Of a stretch of DNA of 64,000 nt, positions 1-9,368 are shown one piece after another (position 1 is the stretch's first letter; the number at the start of each line of letters is the position of its first letter). A program made the position numbers and the translations under genes. The notes beneath the pieces were generated by a model. It saw only the letters and a program-made list of their open reading frames with translations, was not told where the DNA came from and did not search any database. This stretch comes from Streptomyces sp. NBC_00178 (GTDB taxonomy: Bacteria; Actinomycetota; Actinomycetes; Streptomycetales; Streptomycetaceae), in contig NZ_CP108143.1 of the NCBI RefSeq assembly GCF_036206005.1, positions 1,984,001 to 2,048,000 of the forward strand. The letters run 5' to 3'.

Positions 1-477
1 CAGGCCGTGGCCAAGGCCGTCGCGAACGCCGACGCCGCGGCGCTGAGCCTGGCCCTGCGCGAGGGAACGGCCTCGGTCGAGGTGGACGGCGAGCGGGTCG
101 CCCTGGCCCCCGACGAGGTCATCATCACGGAGACCCCGCGCGAGGGCTGGTCGGTGGCCTCCGACTCGGGCGCGACGGTCGCCCTGGACCTGGAGATCAC
201 CCCGGAGCTGCGGGCCGCCGGACTGGCCCGTGACGCGATCCGGCTGATCCAGGAGGCCCGCAAGAACAGCGGCCTGGACGTGGCCGACCGCATCGCGGTG
301 CGCTGGACCTCCACGTCCGCCGGGACGGCGGAGGCACTGGCCGCCCACGCGACCCTGATCGCCGACGAGGTGCTGGCCGTGGACTACGCGCAGGGCGAGG
401 CGGACGACACGTACGGCACGCCGTTCGAGGACGAGGGCCTGGGGCTGGTCTTCCGCCTCCGCAAGGCCCAGCACTGA
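1..477 (+). CDS. ileS: Isoleucyl-tRNA synthetase, C-terminal part (5' end outside window)
   Basis: The reading frame is open from the first base and ends at TGA 475-477, giving the last 158 residues of a longer protein. The stretch ITPELRAAGLARDAIRLIQE, followed by ARKNSGLDVADRI, is the conserved C-terminal anticodon-stem-contact region (DUF5915-like) of the eukaryote-like IleRS clade. The catalytic domain (HIGH, KMSKS) lies upstream of the window. The enzyme charges tRNA-Ile in the cytosol. In streptomycetes and mycobacteria ileS lies next to divIVA, which fits the convergent neighbour here. Two strong hairpins follow and separate the convergent genes. Identity is confident; the cut is only the window edge. 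Confidence 0.93.
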   Translation, partial: QAVAKAVANADAAALSLALREGTASVEVDGERVALAPDEVIITETPREGWSVASDSGATVALDLEITPELRAAGLARDAIRLIQEARKNSGLDVADRIAVRWTSTSAGTAEALAAHATLIADEVLAVDYAQGEADDTYGTPFEDEGLGLVFRLRKAQH

Positions 478-489
478 CCGCACCTCCCG

Positions 490-526
490 AAGGGGCCCGG
501 CCGGAGGACATCCGGCCGGGCCCCTT
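490..526 (+). terminator. ileS terminator hairpin
   Basis: A perfect 16-bp stem (490-505 with 511-526) around a 5-nt GGACA loop starts 12 nt after the ileS stop. There is no long T-run, as is usual for high-G+C actinomycete terminators. Confidence 0.8.
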
Positions 527-603
527 CCCGTTGCCCCGCCACCTCACGCCTCCGCGGCCTTGCGGGGAGGGGGACCGGCTCCGGCGGCTCCGGGCGGCCG
601 CAC

Positions 604-650
604 GGCAAAGGGCCGGGCCCCGGGGAAACCCCGGGGCCCGGCCCTTTGCC
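604..650 (-). terminator. divIVA terminator hairpin
   Basis: A perfect 22-bp stem (604-625 with 629-650) closed by an AAA loop lies 36 nt beyond the divIVA stop codon. It probably ends the minus-strand division-gene transcript. It could also act as a backup for ileS. Confidence 0.8.
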
Positions 651-685
651 TGCCGACGGCTACGCGCTCAGCGAGCGCGTACCGC

Positions 686-1843
686 TCAGTTGTCGTCCTC
701 GTCGATGAGGAACCCGCGCATCGGCGACGGGGCCTGCTGCATCGGCTGCGGCGCCTGCGGCCGCACCGGTGCCATCGGCTGCGTCATCGCGGGCGACATC
801 TGCTGCTGGCCGCCCCCGTACGACGGGCCGCCGCCCATCGACTGCTGGCCGCCGCCCATCTGCTGGCTGCCGTGACCGCCGTGGTTGCCGCCCATGGTGT
901 GTCCCATCGCTCCCGCGCCGGCCGGGGCCAGCGAGGGCGACGGCGGCAGGGAGGCGGCGGCGGGCGTACGCGGCGGAGCCAGCGAGTCGTCGGCCTGGGT
1001 CTCCAGCTGGCGCAGCTGGCTCTCCAGGTAGGACTTCAGGCGGGTCCGGTACTCGCGCTCGAAGCCGCGCAGGTCCTCGACCTTGCGCTCCAGCGTCGCG
1101 CGGGCGGACTCCAGCGAGCCCATCGCCACGCGGTGCTTCTCCTGCGCGTCCCGCTCCAGGGCGTCCGCCTTGGCACGGGCGTCACGCTCGAGGCCCTCGG
1201 CACGGCTGCGCGCCTCGCCGACGATCTTGTTGGCCTCGGAGCGGGCCTCCGCGATCGCCTGGTCCGCGGTCTGCTGGGCGAGGGAGAGGACTCGGGCGGC
1301 GCTGTCGCCGCCGGGGCCCTGACCGGGCTGCTGCATCTGCTGCTGCTGCTGCATCTGCTGCATCTGCTGCTGCTGGTGACCGCCCATGGGGCCGCCCATC
1401 GGGCCACCCATGGGACCGCCCTGCATCGGGCCGGGGCCGTGCGGGCCCTGCGGACCCGGGCCGTGACCGCCCTGGGGGCCGTGGCCGCTGGGACCGGCAG
1501 GCAGCTGCGGAGCTCCACCGGGCAGCTGGGGGGGACCCATCTGCGGGGGCTGCTGCTGCTGTACCGGCGGACCAGATATGGCGGCGGGCACGGGTGCGCC
1601 GGGCCGCTCCTGCTGCTCCGGGGGTTTGCGCATCCCCTGCTGCTGCTGGTTCTGCTGGTTCTGCGCGGCCGCGCGCGTGGCGGCGGCCAGCTTGGCGCGC
1701 AGGTCCTCGTTCTCACGAAGCAGACGGGTCAGCTCCGACTCGACCTCGTCGAGGAAGGCATCGACCTCGTCCTCGTCATAGCCTTCTCGGAGGCGGACGG
1801 TCGTGAACTGCTTGTTCCGCACGTCCTCGGGGGTCAGCGGCAT
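686..1843 (-). CDS. divIVA: DivIVA / Wag31-type polar growth protein
   Basis: 385 residues. DivIVA marks growing poles by binding curved membrane and recruits the tip-extension machinery; it is essential in Streptomyces. The N-terminal lipid-binding domain starts [20 protein letters not shown] and leads into a first coiled coil (about 24-62). A low-complexity insert rich in Gln, Gly, Pro and Met follows (about 62-179, with repeated MGGP units near 142-153), then a long second coiled coil (about 181-290). The tail is again Gly/Gln/Met-rich and ends in FLIDEDDN. An earlier in-frame start exists, but the ATG at 1843 has AGAGGTGA just upstream and matches the family N-terminus. It is the last gene of the dcw-linked minus-strand run. 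Confidence 0.95.
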   Translation of the reverse strand: MPLTPEDVRNKQFTTVRLREGYDEDEVDAFLDEVESELTRLLRENEDLRAKLAAATRAAAQNQQNQQQQGMRKPPEQQERPGAPVPAAISGPPVQQQQPPQMGPPQLPGGAPQLPAGPSGHGPQGGHGPGPQGPHGPGPMQGGPMGGPMGGPMGGHQQQQMQQMQQQQQMQQPGQGPGGDSAARVLSLAQQTADQAIAEARSEANKIVGEARSRAEGLERDARAKADALERDAQEKHRVAMGSLESARATLERKVEDLRGFEREYRTRLKSYLESQLRQLETQADDSLAPPRTPAAASLPPSPSLAPAGAGAMGHTMGGNHGGHGSQQMGGGQQSMGGGPSYGGGQQQMSPAMTQPMAPVRPQAPQPMQQAPSPMRGFLIDEDDN

Positions 1844-1892
1844 CTCTTCTTCACCTCTACGTAGTCGTCGGCAGTCGGCAAGACCGTATCGT

Positions 1893-2189
1893 TCACACGC
1901 TGCTCGCAACCTTGCCCACGATGCTGAGCAGAATGTAGACGATGATCATCAGAACGAAGAAGGACAGGTCAAGTGCCACGCCCCCGAGACGCAACGGCGG
2001 TATGACCCGCCGCAGGAGCTTCAGCGGTGGGTCGGTGACAGTGTAAGTGCCCTCGAGAACGACCACCATCGGCTTGCCTGGCTGCCATGACCTTGCGAAC
2101 TGGAAGACGTAGTCCATGACCAGCCGGAAGATCAGCACGATGAGGAAACACATCAGCGCGATATAGACCACATCCAGTGCGACGCCCAT
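1893..2189 (-). CDS. YggT family membrane protein
   Basis: 98 residues with two hydrophobic segments (about 5-28 and 72-94) flanking a short loop containing [18 protein letters not shown], which is characteristic of YggT (Rv2146c-type) proteins. The family is integral membrane and is linked genetically to division or osmotic functions, but its biochemical role is unsettled. It lies between sepF and divIVA on the same strand, 49 nt before divIVA and 69 nt after sepF, so co-transcription is likely. ATG at 2189. Family assignment is firm; function is inferred only from the neighbourhood. Confidence 0.88.
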   Translation of the reverse strand: MGVALDVVYIALMCFLIVLIFRLVMDYVFQFARSWQPGKPMVVVLEGTYTVTDPPLKLLRRVIPPLRLGGVALDLSFFVLMIIVYILLSIVGKVASSV

Positions 2190-2258
2190 GTCCCGCGGTT
2201 CCCTCTCCCCTGGCTCTCGTAGCCCCGGCCATCCGGCCGGTGTGTGTTGCCTGTGTTC

Positions 2259-2870
2259 TCAGCTCTGGTTGAAGAACCCGCCCTCTGCGATGCGGGCCTT
2301 GTCCTCCGCCGTGACATCGACGTTAGCAGGCGACAACAGGAACACCTTCTGCGTCACTCGTTCAATGCTCCCATGGAGACCGAAGACGAGTCCTGCGGCA
2401 AAGTCGACAAGTCGCTTCGCGTCCGTGTCGTCCATCTCCGTGAGATTCATGATCACCGGAGTGCCCTCGCGGAAGTGTTCCCCGATGGTACGGGCCTCGT
2501 TGTAGGTCCTGGGGTGCAGCGTGGTGATCCGGTAGGGCTCACGCTCGGACACGACCTTGGGCATGATCACCGGTGCGTTCTTCTCCAGGTTCGGGCGTTC
2601 AGGTGTGATGGATGCCACGGGTGCGATTCGGGCGGGTCGTCCGCTTTCCGCCGGGAGCTGAACCGGCTCCCGGGGTGCGGGTGGCTGCACCGCTCGTACC
2701 GGTTCGTCCCGTTCCCGCTCCACCTGATGCGCGGGCTGGTGCCGCCGCCGGTCCCGCTCGGGCTCCGGCTCGGGTTCGAATTCGTCGTCGGGGTCGAACC
2801 CCGGACCGTCGTACCCATCGTCCTCCACGAGGCCGAGGTAGACCGCCATCTTGCGCATCGCGCCGGCCAT
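2259..2870 (-). CDS. sepF: SepF cell division protein (FtsZ membrane anchor)
   Basis: 203 residues. The N-terminus [18 protein letters not shown] carries the amphipathic membrane-targeting helix. A disordered charged linker rich in Arg, Glu and Pro follows (about 25-95). The C-terminal SepF domain (about 108-195) contains [20 protein letters not shown] and ends near [19 protein letters not shown]. SepF binds the FtsZ C-terminal peptide and tethers Z-rings to the membrane; actinobacteria lack FtsA, so this role is essential in several of them. The ATG at 2870 has GGAGGA 9 nt upstream. It sits in the conserved ftsZ-pgeF-yggS-sepF-yggT-divIVA order. Confidence 0.95.
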   Translation of the reverse strand: MAGAMRKMAVYLGLVEDDGYDGPGFDPDDEFEPEPEPERDRRRHQPAHQVERERDEPVRAVQPPAPREPVQLPAESGRPARIAPVASITPERPNLEKNAPVIMPKVVSEREPYRITTLHPRTYNEARTIGEHFREGTPVIMNLTEMDDTDAKRLVDFAAGLVFGLHGSIERVTQKVFLLSPANVDVTAEDKARIAEGGFFNQS

Positions 2871-2997
2871 GCTCCGAGTCCTCCGCTCTGTGGTGGATCG
2901 GCATTCGTGTCACCAAGTGCCCGAGATCCACTCCGGCCTGCCCGCCAGGAGCGGGAATGACCATATTTTCTGCTGTGGTCCGACTTGCTTCGCGACG

Positions 2998-3723
2998 TTA
3001 CCCGAGCCGGGGTCGGACTCCGAGCACCGCCGTACCGACGCGTACATGTGTCGCTCCGGCCGCGACGGCGTCCTCGAGGTCCGCACTCATACCGGCGGAC
3101 ACCATGTTCGCAGCCGGATGGTTCCCGCGCAGCCTTGATGAGAATTCCATCAGCCGGTCGAACGCGGCCCGTTGCCGGCCCGCGTACGGCCCGGCCAGCG
3201 GGGCCACGGTCATCAGGCCGTCGAGCCTGAGACCTCGCGCGGCCTCCACCGCCGCGGCCAACTCCTCGACCCCGTCCGGCGAGACGCCGCCCCGCTCTCC
3301 GCGTGCGCCGCTCCCGGCGTCCAGGGCGACCTGGATCAGGCAGCCGAGTTCGCGCCCGTCCCTCCCGGCGGCCGCCGAGAGCGCGGTGACGAGTCTCACC
3401 CGGTCCACCGACTGGACGACGTCGGCGTAACCGGCCACGGAACGGACCTTGTTGGTCTGGAGCTGCCCGACGAAATGCCAGGTGAGGTCCAGGTCCGCAC
3501 ACGCGGCCGCCTTCGGTGCCGCGTCCTGGTCACGGTTCTCGGCGACGTGGCGCACGCCGAGCCCGTGGAGGATGCGCACATCGCTCGCGGGGTACGTCTT
3601 GGTGACCACGATGAGGGTCACTTCCTCCCGGGCCCGGCCGGCCGAGGCACAGGCGGAGGCAATACGTTCCTCCACCTGCTCCAGGTTCGCCGCGAGTTGG
3701 GCCCTGCGATCCGTCACGTCCAT
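2998..3723 (-). CDS. YggS/PROSC family PLP homeostasis protein
   Basis: 241 residues. The fold-type III alanine-racemase-like barrel carries the PLP-lysine motif LIVVTKTYP. The family segments HFVGQLQTNK and the C-terminal MVSAGMSADLEDAVAAGATHVRVGTAVLG (in part) are all present. Proteins of this family bind PLP without known enzymatic activity and keep B6 and amino-acid pools balanced. The ATG at 3723 overlaps the pgeF stop in a TGATG arrangement, so translation is coupled. A longer frame exists upstream but lies inside pgeF. It corresponds to Rv2148c by position. Confidence 0.92.
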   Translation of the reverse strand: MDVTDRRAQLAANLEQVEERIASACASAGRAREEVTLIVVTKTYPASDVRILHGLGVRHVAENRDQDAAPKAAACADLDLTWHFVGQLQTNKVRSVAGYADVVQSVDRVRLVTALSAAAGRDGRELGCLIQVALDAGSGARGERGGVSPDGVEELAAAVEAARGLRLDGLMTVAPLAGPYAGRQRAAFDRLMEFSSRLRGNHPAANMVSAGMSADLEDAVAAGATHVRVGTAVLGVRPRLG

Positions 3724-4475
3724 CAGTCCAACCAGACATATCCGGCGAGCCGACCCGTGGTGCGGTCGCGGCGGTACGAGAAGTGGTCCCCGGACTCCAG
3801 GGTGCAGAACGGCGAGGCGTGCCGGTCGCCGACGCCGAGTCCGTCGAGCTGGGCGTGGACTCCGGCCGTCACGTCGACCGCGGGTGTTCCCCAGCTGGTC
3901 GTGGACCACGCCGCCGGGACGCTCCCGGCGACATCGGCGCGCATCTGCTCCGGCACCTCGTAGCACCGCCCGCAGACGGCCGGTCCGGTGTGCGCCACGA
4001 TGCGGGCCGGTTCCGCGCCGAGCGCGGTCATCGCCTCCACCACGGCCGGGACGACTCCCGCCACGAGGCCGGGCCGTCCCGCGTGGGCGGCCGCGACCAC
4101 ACCGGCCGCGGCGTCGGCGAGCAGGACGGGCGTGCAGTCGGCGGTGAGCACCGCGAGCGCGAGTCCGCGCCGCTTCGTCACCACCGCGTCCACGGCGGGG
4201 ATCTCCGGGGCGTCGCCCCAGGGGCCGTCGACGACGGCGACGTCCCGCCCGTGCACCTGGTTCATCCAGACGACACCGGCCGGGTCGAGTCCCAGGGAGC
4301 GGGCCGCGCGTTCACGGTTCGTGCGGACAGCGGCGGGGTCGTCACCGACCGCGCCGCCGAGGTTGAGCTCCGCGTACGGAGCGGCGCTCACTCCGCCCCA
4401 CCTGTCGGTGAAGGCGAAATGGGCGCCGCCCGTCGAGGACTCCGCGGTCTGCACCGCGTCGTGCGGACCTATCAC
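3723..4475 (-). CDS. pgeF: PgeF/YfiH family multicopper-type (laccase-domain) protein
   Basis: 250 residues. It has the family's metal-ligand set: His in NQVHG (H75), Cys in TADCTPV (C114) and His in AAHAGRPG (H131), plus the [13 protein letters not shown] block. Relatives have been described as polyphenol oxidases, as purine nucleoside-processing enzymes, and in E. coli as PgeF, which removes mis-incorporated L-Ser from peptidoglycan precursors. Position directly after ftsZ favours an envelope-related role but does not prove it. The GTG start at 4475 overlaps the ftsZ stop by 4 nt (GTGA), implying coupling. Confidence 0.9.
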   Translation of the reverse strand: MIGPHDAVQTAESSTGGAHFAFTDRWGGVSAAPYAELNLGGAVGDDPAAVRTNRERAARSLGLDPAGVVWMNQVHGRDVAVVDGPWGDAPEIPAVDAVVTKRRGLALAVLTADCTPVLLADAAAGVVAAAHAGRPGLVAGVVPAVVEAMTALGAEPARIVAHTGPAVCGRCYEVPEQMRADVAGSVPAAWSTTSWGTPAVDVTAGVHAQLDGLGVGDRHASPFCTLESGDHFSYRRDRTTGRLAGYVWLD

Positions 4476-5686
4476 TTCAAGAAGTCCGGTACGTCCAGCT
4501 CTTCGGCCTGGCTGTCCTGGTAGGGACGGGCCGTGGGCACGTGCGGCGGGGAGGCCGGCGGGACCGAGCTCTCGTTCGCCACCGGTACCGGCTCGACCGG
4601 AGCCTTGGGCTCCTCGCGCGGAGGCACCGACCCCAGGCCGCCCGCCGGACGGGCCGGCTCGGCGGTCCGGGCCGGCGGCGCCGGCTCCTCGCGCTTCCCG
4701 GCACCCGCGCCGAGCACGGTCTCCCGGCGGGCCGGCGGCTGTCCGCCGTCGAAGCCCGCCGCGATGACGGTGACGCGCACCTCGTCGCCCAGCGCGTCGT
4801 CGATGACCGCGCCGAAGATGATGTTCGCCTCCGGGTGTGCCGCCTCGCTCACCAGCTGGGCGGCCTCGTTGATCTCGAAGAGACCGAGGTCGCTGCCGCC
4901 GGAGATGGAGAGCAGGACACCGCGGGCGCCGTCGATGGACGCCTCCAGGAGCGGCGAGGAGATCGCCATCTCCGCCGCGGCCACCGCGCGGTCGTCGCCG
5001 CGCGCCGATCCGATGCCCATGAGTGCCGATCCGGCCTCGGACATGACCGACTTGACGTCGGCGAAGTCGAGGTTGATCAGACCCGGGGTCGTGATCAGGT
5101 CGGTGATGCCCTGGACGCCCGAGAGCAGCACCTGGTCGGCCGACTTGAAGGCGTCGAGCACGCTGACCTGGCGGTCCGAGATGGACAGCAGCCGGTCGTT
5201 GGGGATGACGATGAGGGTGTCGACCTCTTCGCGGAGCTCGGCGATGCCGTCCTCCGCCTGGTTCGCGCGCCGCCGGCCCTCGAAGGTGAACGGGCGCGTG
5301 ACCACGCCGATCGTCAGGGCGCCCAGCGAGCGGGCGATGTTGGCGACGACGGGTGCGCCGCCGGTGCCGGTGCCGCCGCCTTCTCCGGCGGTGACGAAGA
5401 CCATGTCGGCCCCCTTGAGGACCTCCTCGATCTCCTCACGGTGGTCCTCTGCCGCCTTACGACCGACGGCCGGGTTCGCCCCGGCGCCGAGGCCGCGGGT
5501 GAGTTCACGGCCGACGTCGAGCTTGACGTCGGCGTCGCTCATCAACAGTGCTTGCGCATCGGTGTTGATCGCGATGAACTCGACGCCCTTGAGACCGACC
5601 TCGATCATTCGGTTGATGGCATTGACACCACCGCCGCCGACACCGATGACCTTGATGACTGCGAGGTAGTTCTGCGGTGCTGCCAC
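4472..5686 (-). CDS. ftsZ: Cell division GTPase FtsZ
   Basis: 404 residues. FtsZ polymerises into the Z-ring that drives sporulation septation and vegetative cross-walls. The tubulin signature GGGTGTG is at 103-109, the GTP-binding Gly-rich loop [11 protein letters not shown] is near residue 13, and the T7 loop [11 protein letters not shown] is present. A Pro/Glu-rich linker leads to the C-terminal peptide LDVPDFLK, which binds SepF and other partners. The chosen GTG at 5686 gives the family N-terminus (V)[14 protein letters not shown] with GAGAGG upstream. An ATG further upstream would add 32 atypical residues running into the promoter region. It is coupled to pgeF downstream. Confidence 0.97.
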   Translation of the reverse strand: MAAPQNYLAVIKVIGVGGGGVNAINRMIEVGLKGVEFIAINTDAQALLMSDADVKLDVGRELTRGLGAGANPAVGRKAAEDHREEIEEVLKGADMVFVTAGEGGGTGTGGAPVVANIARSLGALTIGVVTRPFTFEGRRRANQAEDGIAELREEVDTLIVIPNDRLLSISDRQVSVLDAFKSADQVLLSGVQGITDLITTPGLINLDFADVKSVMSEAGSALMGIGSARGDDRAVAAAEMAISSPLLEASIDGARGVLLSISGGSDLGLFEINEAAQLVSEAAHPEANIIFGAVIDDALGDEVRVTVIAAGFDGGQPPARRETVLGAGAGKREEPAPPARTAEPARPAGGLGSVPPREEPKAPVEPVPVANESSVPPASPPHVPTARPYQDSQAEELDVPDFLK

Positions 5687-5781
5687 GTCGAAGGCCTCTC
5701 GCCTCGAGTTACGTGTCGTCGCTTGGCGGTAGTCCCGCCGCGACGACGGATGCCGATTGGGTCGGTCCGAACGCCGACCCA

Positions 5782-5806
5782 AACCCTAACGCTGAAGTTT
5801 AGGGTT
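5782..5806. repeat. Inverted repeat in the ftsZ upstream region
   Basis: AACCCTAA at 5782-5789 and TTAGGGTT at 5799-5806 form perfect 8-bp arms around a 9-nt spacer, about 100 nt before the ftsZ start. A separate 8-bp palindrome, GTGATCAC, lies at 5911-5918 and resembles two abutting GTGA/TCAC half-sites of the BldD type. The protein partners are unknown from sequence alone. Confidence 0.5.
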
Positions 5807-5842
5807 ACCAGTGTGTCTGCTTCTTGGACTCTTCCGAACAGG

Positions 5843-5872
5843 ACACTAAGTCGACAAGTGGCGCACGTTCAA
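5843..5872 (-). promoter_or_regulatory. Candidate ftsZ promoter with overlapping GACAC motif
   Basis: Reading toward ftsZ, a -35-like TTGAAC (5867-5872) and a -10-like TAGTGT (5843-5848) are separated by 18 nt. A GACAC pentamer, the core of the WhiA recognition motif known from Streptomyces, lies at 5842-5846 over the -10. A second copy on the other strand is at 5813-5817. The site sits in the 276-bp ftsQ-ftsZ gap, where sporulation-controlled ftsZ promoters are known in S. coelicolor. Assignment to a specific promoter or regulator is inference. Confidence 0.5.
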
Positions 5873-5962
5873 CGAACACGCCGAACCTCCCGTTTTTCTT
5901 TTCACCCTATGTGATCACCCGTAGCGCTGACCAACCAGGGGGCTGGCCAGGCCAAACGTGCG

Positions 5963-6757
5963 TCAACTCTTGGACGCGGCAGGCGCGGTGGGAGCACTCA
6001 CGTCGAAGTGCCCCGCTTTGGGGGACGCTTTCATGAGAGCGGTGAGCACCCGCGCCTTGGCGGGCCCCTTCTCACTACTGCCCCACATCACCGTGCGTTC
6101 ACGGGTCAGTTTGAGGACGGCCGAGTCGTACGAGGTGATCGTGACGGACTCGGTCTCCCCGGCCACCCGTTCCGGGATGTGCCCCGCCACGCGCACCGCC
6201 TCCCGCAGGAGCCGGCCGGCGCCGAACCGGCGCAGGCCGGCCGAGTCCCCGGGCGCCAGCTCCAGCAGGGGCACGTGCCGGGGCCTCTCGTCCACGGTGG
6301 CGAACCGCACGCCCTTCGCGTCCACTTCGATGAACTTCTCGCCCTTTTCCACCAGTAGGACCGGCTTCCGTTCGGTCACTTTAAGGGCAATTCCGTGCGG
6401 CCATGACCGCACGACATCCACCGAGTCGATACGGGGCAGCTTCTGGCGCAAGCGGGCCGCGATGGCGCCCGTGTCGACGGAGACCAGGGGGTCCCCGACC
6501 GGGGCCCTCGCGGCGGCCTCCACCTCGGCCCGGGTGAGGACCTCGGTTCCGGTGGTCGTCACCCGCTCCAGGCGCAGCCAGGACGATCCGTAGAGGACCC
6601 AGAGGGTGCCCGCCGCGGTCAGCAGTACGCCGGCCGCCGCCAGGATCAGTCGCGTACGGCCTGTCAGCCGGCGCCCCTCGGGGCTGATGTGGGGCGGGCG
6701 GGCCGGGGTGTCGGCCCGCTCGGCCTCGCCGCGCTGTGCGGTCGTCGGTCCGGCCAC
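5963..6757 (-). CDS. ftsQ: Cell division protein FtsQ
   Basis: 264 residues, bitopic. A cytoplasmic tail (1-32) is followed by one membrane helix (about 36-55, LILAAAGVLLTAAGTLWVLY). The extracytoplasmic POTRA domain begins LERVTTTGTEVLTRAEVEAA, and the FtsQ beta domain follows (about 130-255). FtsQ links FtsL/DivIC to the septal synthase. The GTG at 6757 has AAGGAG 6 nt upstream. A longer open frame runs back toward murG, but it lacks a ribosome site and carries implausible residues. murC, which separates ftsQ and murG in mycobacteria, is absent here. Confidence 0.93.
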   Translation of the reverse strand: MAGPTTAQRGEAERADTPARPPHISPEGRRLTGRTRLILAAAGVLLTAAGTLWVLYGSSWLRLERVTTTGTEVLTRAEVEAAARAPVGDPLVSVDTGAIAARLRQKLPRIDSVDVVRSWPHGIALKVTERKPVLLVEKGEKFIEVDAKGVRFATVDERPRHVPLLELAPGDSAGLRRFGAGRLLREAVRVAGHIPERVAGETESVTITSYDSAVLKLTRERTVMWGSSEKGPAKARVLTALMKASPKAGHFDVSAPTAPAASKS

Positions 6758-6806
6758 GCTCGCTCCTTCGCCGGGCCCGGGGCGCACACCCCGGGCCCGC
6801 ACCGCC

Positions 6807-7901
6807 TCACGCCTGGCGGCGTGAGGCAATCGCCTCGTACACCATGCCGACGAGGAGGTCGTCGGCGTCCCGTCGCCCGAACTCCGCGGCCGCACGGGAC
6901 ATCTCGTACAGCCGGTGCGGGTCCGAGAGCACCGGCAGGACGTTGCCCTGCACCCACTCGGGGCTCAGTGCCGCGTCGTCAACCAGCAGACCGCCGCCGG
7001 CGTTGACCACCGGCTGGGCGTTGAGCCGCTGCTCGCCGTTGCCGATCGGCAACGGGACGTAGGCGGCCGGCAGCCCGACGGCGGTGAGTTCGGCGACGGT
7101 CATCGCGCCCGCGCGGCAGAGCATCATGTCGGCCGCGGCGTACGCGAGATCCATCCGGTCCACGTACGGTACCGGGATGTAGGGCGGCATACCGGGCATG
7201 TTGTCGATGCGCGGCAGTTCGTTCTTCGGGCCGACCACGTGCAGGATCTGGATTCCCGACCGCTGGAGCAGGGGCGCGATGCGCTGGACGACCTCGTTGA
7301 GGTGGCGCGCGCCCTGGGACCCCCCGGAGACCAGCAGGGTCGGCAGGTTGGGGTCGAGCCCGAAGGCCGCCCGCGCCTCGGGACGTACCCGGGCCCGGTC
7401 CAGGGTGGCGATGGTGCGCCGCAGCGGGATGCCGATGTAGCGGGCGGCGCGCAGCTTGCTGTCAGGGGTGGAGACGGCGACGCCGTGGGCGTAGCGGGAA
7501 CCGATCTTGTTCGCCAGACCCGGCCTGGCGTTCGCCTCGTGGACGACGATCGGGACACCCGCGCGCTTGGCCGCGAGGTACCCGGGCAGGGCCACGTAGC
7601 CGCCGAAGCCGACCACGCAGTCGGCCTTGGTGCGCTCCAGGACCTGCTCGGCCGCCTTGATGGTGCCGCGCAGCCGCCCCGGGACGGTGATCAGTTCGGC
7701 CGTGGGCTTGCGCGGCAGCGGGACTGCGGGGATCAGTGCCAGGTCGTACCCCCGCTCGGGTACGAGCCTGGTCTCGAGTCCGCGTTCCGTGCCGAGGGCA
7801 GTGATTCCCACGGTCGGGTCCTGCCTGCGCAGGGCGTCTGCGAGGGCAAGCGCGGGCTCGATGTGCCCGGCGGTCCCCCCGCCGGCGAGTACGACATGCA
7901 C
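6807..7901 (-). CDS. murG: UDP-GlcNAc--lipid I GlcNAc transferase MurG
   Basis: 364 residues, GT28 family. It makes lipid II from lipid I at the inner membrane face. The N-terminal GGGTAGHIEPALALA loop binds the lipid-linked acceptor. The C-terminal donor-binding domain carries SGGSQGARHLNE and the GAMTVAELTAVGLPAAYVPLP nucleotide-sugar site (in part). The GTG at 7901 lies 6 nt after the ftsW stop, with GGAGAG inside the ftsW end, so the two are translated close together. Confidence 0.96.
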   Translation of the reverse strand: MHVVLAGGGTAGHIEPALALADALRRQDPTVGITALGTERGLETRLVPERGYDLALIPAVPLPRKPTAELITVPGRLRGTIKAAEQVLERTKADCVVGFGGYVALPGYLAAKRAGVPIVVHEANARPGLANKIGSRYAHGVAVSTPDSKLRAARYIGIPLRRTIATLDRARVRPEARAAFGLDPNLPTLLVSGGSQGARHLNEVVQRIAPLLQRSGIQILHVVGPKNELPRIDNMPGMPPYIPVPYVDRMDLAYAAADMMLCRAGAMTVAELTAVGLPAAYVPLPIGNGEQRLNAQPVVNAGGGLLVDDAALSPEWVQGNVLPVLSDPHRLYEMSRAAAEFGRRDADDLLVGMVYEAIASRRQA

Positions 7902-7907
7902 CGAAAT

Positions 7908-9368
7908 TCACCGCTCTCCGGACGGACGCTTCGTGACGCGCCGTCTCATCGTCTTCCATCTGACCCCGGGCCTCCGCATGGCCAGGGCCGCTCTCGCCGA
8001 GGGATCCTCCCGCGCGAAGGCGATCATGAGCCCCACCGCGAACATGGTCGGCAGCAGGGCCGAGCCCCCGTAGGAGAACAGCGGGAGCGGGACACCGGCG
8101 ATCGGCAACAGACCGAGCACCGCACCGATGTTGATCACGGCCTGCGCCGTGATCCAGGTGGTCACGCCTCCCGCTGCGTACCTCACGAAGGGGTCCTCCG
8201 TGCGTCCGGCCACGCGGATACCCGCATAGCCTAGAGCCGCGAAGAGGGCCAGCACCGACAGCGTCCCCGCCAGACCCAGTTCCTCCCCGGTGATGGCGAA
8301 GATGAAGTCGGTGTGGGGTTCGGGGAGTTGCCCCCATTTTTCCACACTCGCGCCGAGCCCCGAACCGAACCATCCGCCGGACGCGAGCGCGTAGATCCCG
8401 TGCACCGCCTGCCAGCAGGAGTCCCCGGGGCCGGGCTCGGAGGCGCCGATGCAGCCGAGCCGGGACATGCGGTTCGGGCTGGTCTTGATGAGCACGAAGC
8501 CGATGAGCACGGCGAAGGCCAGCACGCCGCCGAAGAGCCGCGTGGGGGCTCCGGCCAGCCAGAGGAGACCGAAGAGGATCGCGGTGAGGATGATCGCGGT
8601 CCCCATGTCCCCGCCGAGCATGATCAGCCCGAGGAGCATGAAGGCGACGGGGACGAGCGGCACGAGCATGTGCTTCCACTGCGCCAGCAGCCGCTTGTCC
8701 TGCTTGCGGGCGAGCAGGTCGGCCCCCCACAGGATGAGGGCGAGCTTGCCGAACTCGCTGGGCTGGAGCTGGAAGGGACCGCCGAGGTAGATCCAGTTCT
8801 GGTTGCCGTTGACCGACATCCCTATCCCCGGCACCTGGACCAGGATCATCAGGAAGACCGTGCCCATGAGCAGCGGATAGGCCAGCGCGCGGTGGAGCTT
8901 GACGGGCATCCTGGAGGCCAGCAGCATCAGCCCGGCCCCGATCACGGCGGCGAGGAACTGCTTGCGGAAGAAGTACGTGCTGGGCCTGGACAGCTCCAGC
9001 GCCTTGATGCTCGACGCGGAGTAGACCATGACGAGGCCGAGGACGGTGATCAGCATCCCGGCGCCGAGGATGAGGTAGTACGCCGTCAGAGGGCGGTCCC
9101 AGGCCCTGCGCGCCCGCTCGAACATCCGCCGCACGCCGTGGTCGCCGCGCGCCCGGGGCGGTGTGGCACCGCCACGCGCCCCGCCACGGGGCGTCGGGGC
9201 CCTGCGGGGGCCGGCGGCGGGCCGGCTCCGCAGAGCGACCCCTGGGGGCAGTCCCGGGCCCGCGGGCAGCGGCGCGGCGGCTGCGGGCGGGGTCGGTCCC
9301 CGGCCGCTCGCCGCGTTCGTCCGTGAGCGGTCGCCTCGGCGCGCGGCTGGGCTCTCGTCGGCCGGCAT
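7908..9368 (-). CDS. ftsW: FtsW, SEDS-family peptidoglycan glycosyltransferase
   Basis: 486 residues. An Arg/Pro/Ala-rich cytoplasmic N-terminus of about 75 residues precedes ten predicted membrane helices. SEDS hallmarks include KALELSRPSTYFFRKQFL and the GGWFGSGLGASVEKWG loop that holds the catalytic Asp/Glu region in the family. It partners FtsI to polymerise septal glycan. The ATG at 9368 has GGAGGGGAC upstream; the longer open frame beyond it overlaps murD and is unlikely. The long basic N-terminus is common in actinomycetes. Spacing to murD is 115 nt, and I found no clear terminator between them. Confidence 0.94.
   Translation of the reverse strand: MPADESPAARRGDRSRTNAASGRGPTPPAAAAPLPAGPGLPPGVALRSRPAAGPRRAPTPRGGARGGATPPRARGDHGVRRMFERARRAWDRPLTAYYLILGAGMLITVLGLVMVYSASSIKALELSRPSTYFFRKQFLAAVIGAGLMLLASRMPVKLHRALAYPLLMGTVFLMILVQVPGIGMSVNGNQNWIYLGGPFQLQPSEFGKLALILWGADLLARKQDKRLLAQWKHMLVPLVPVAFMLLGLIMLGGDMGTAIILTAILFGLLWLAGAPTRLFGGVLAFAVLIGFVLIKTSPNRMSRLGCIGASEPGPGDSCWQAVHGIYALASGGWFGSGLGASVEKWGQLPEPHTDFIFAITGEELGLAGTLSVLALFAALGYAGIRVAGRTEDPFVRYAAGGVTTWITAQAVINIGAVLGLLPIAGVPLPLFSYGGSALLPTMFAVGLMIAFAREDPSARAALAMRRPGVRWKTMRRRVTKRPSGER

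Noticed and set aside
1380..1440. Short repeats resembling a CRISPR or VNTR array
   Set aside because: They encode in-frame MGGP units of DivIVA and have no spacers.
560..1864. Long open frames opposite divIVA
   Set aside because: They mirror the high-G+C divIVA coding strand, show Leu/His/Arg-rich low-complexity translation and have no ribosome site.
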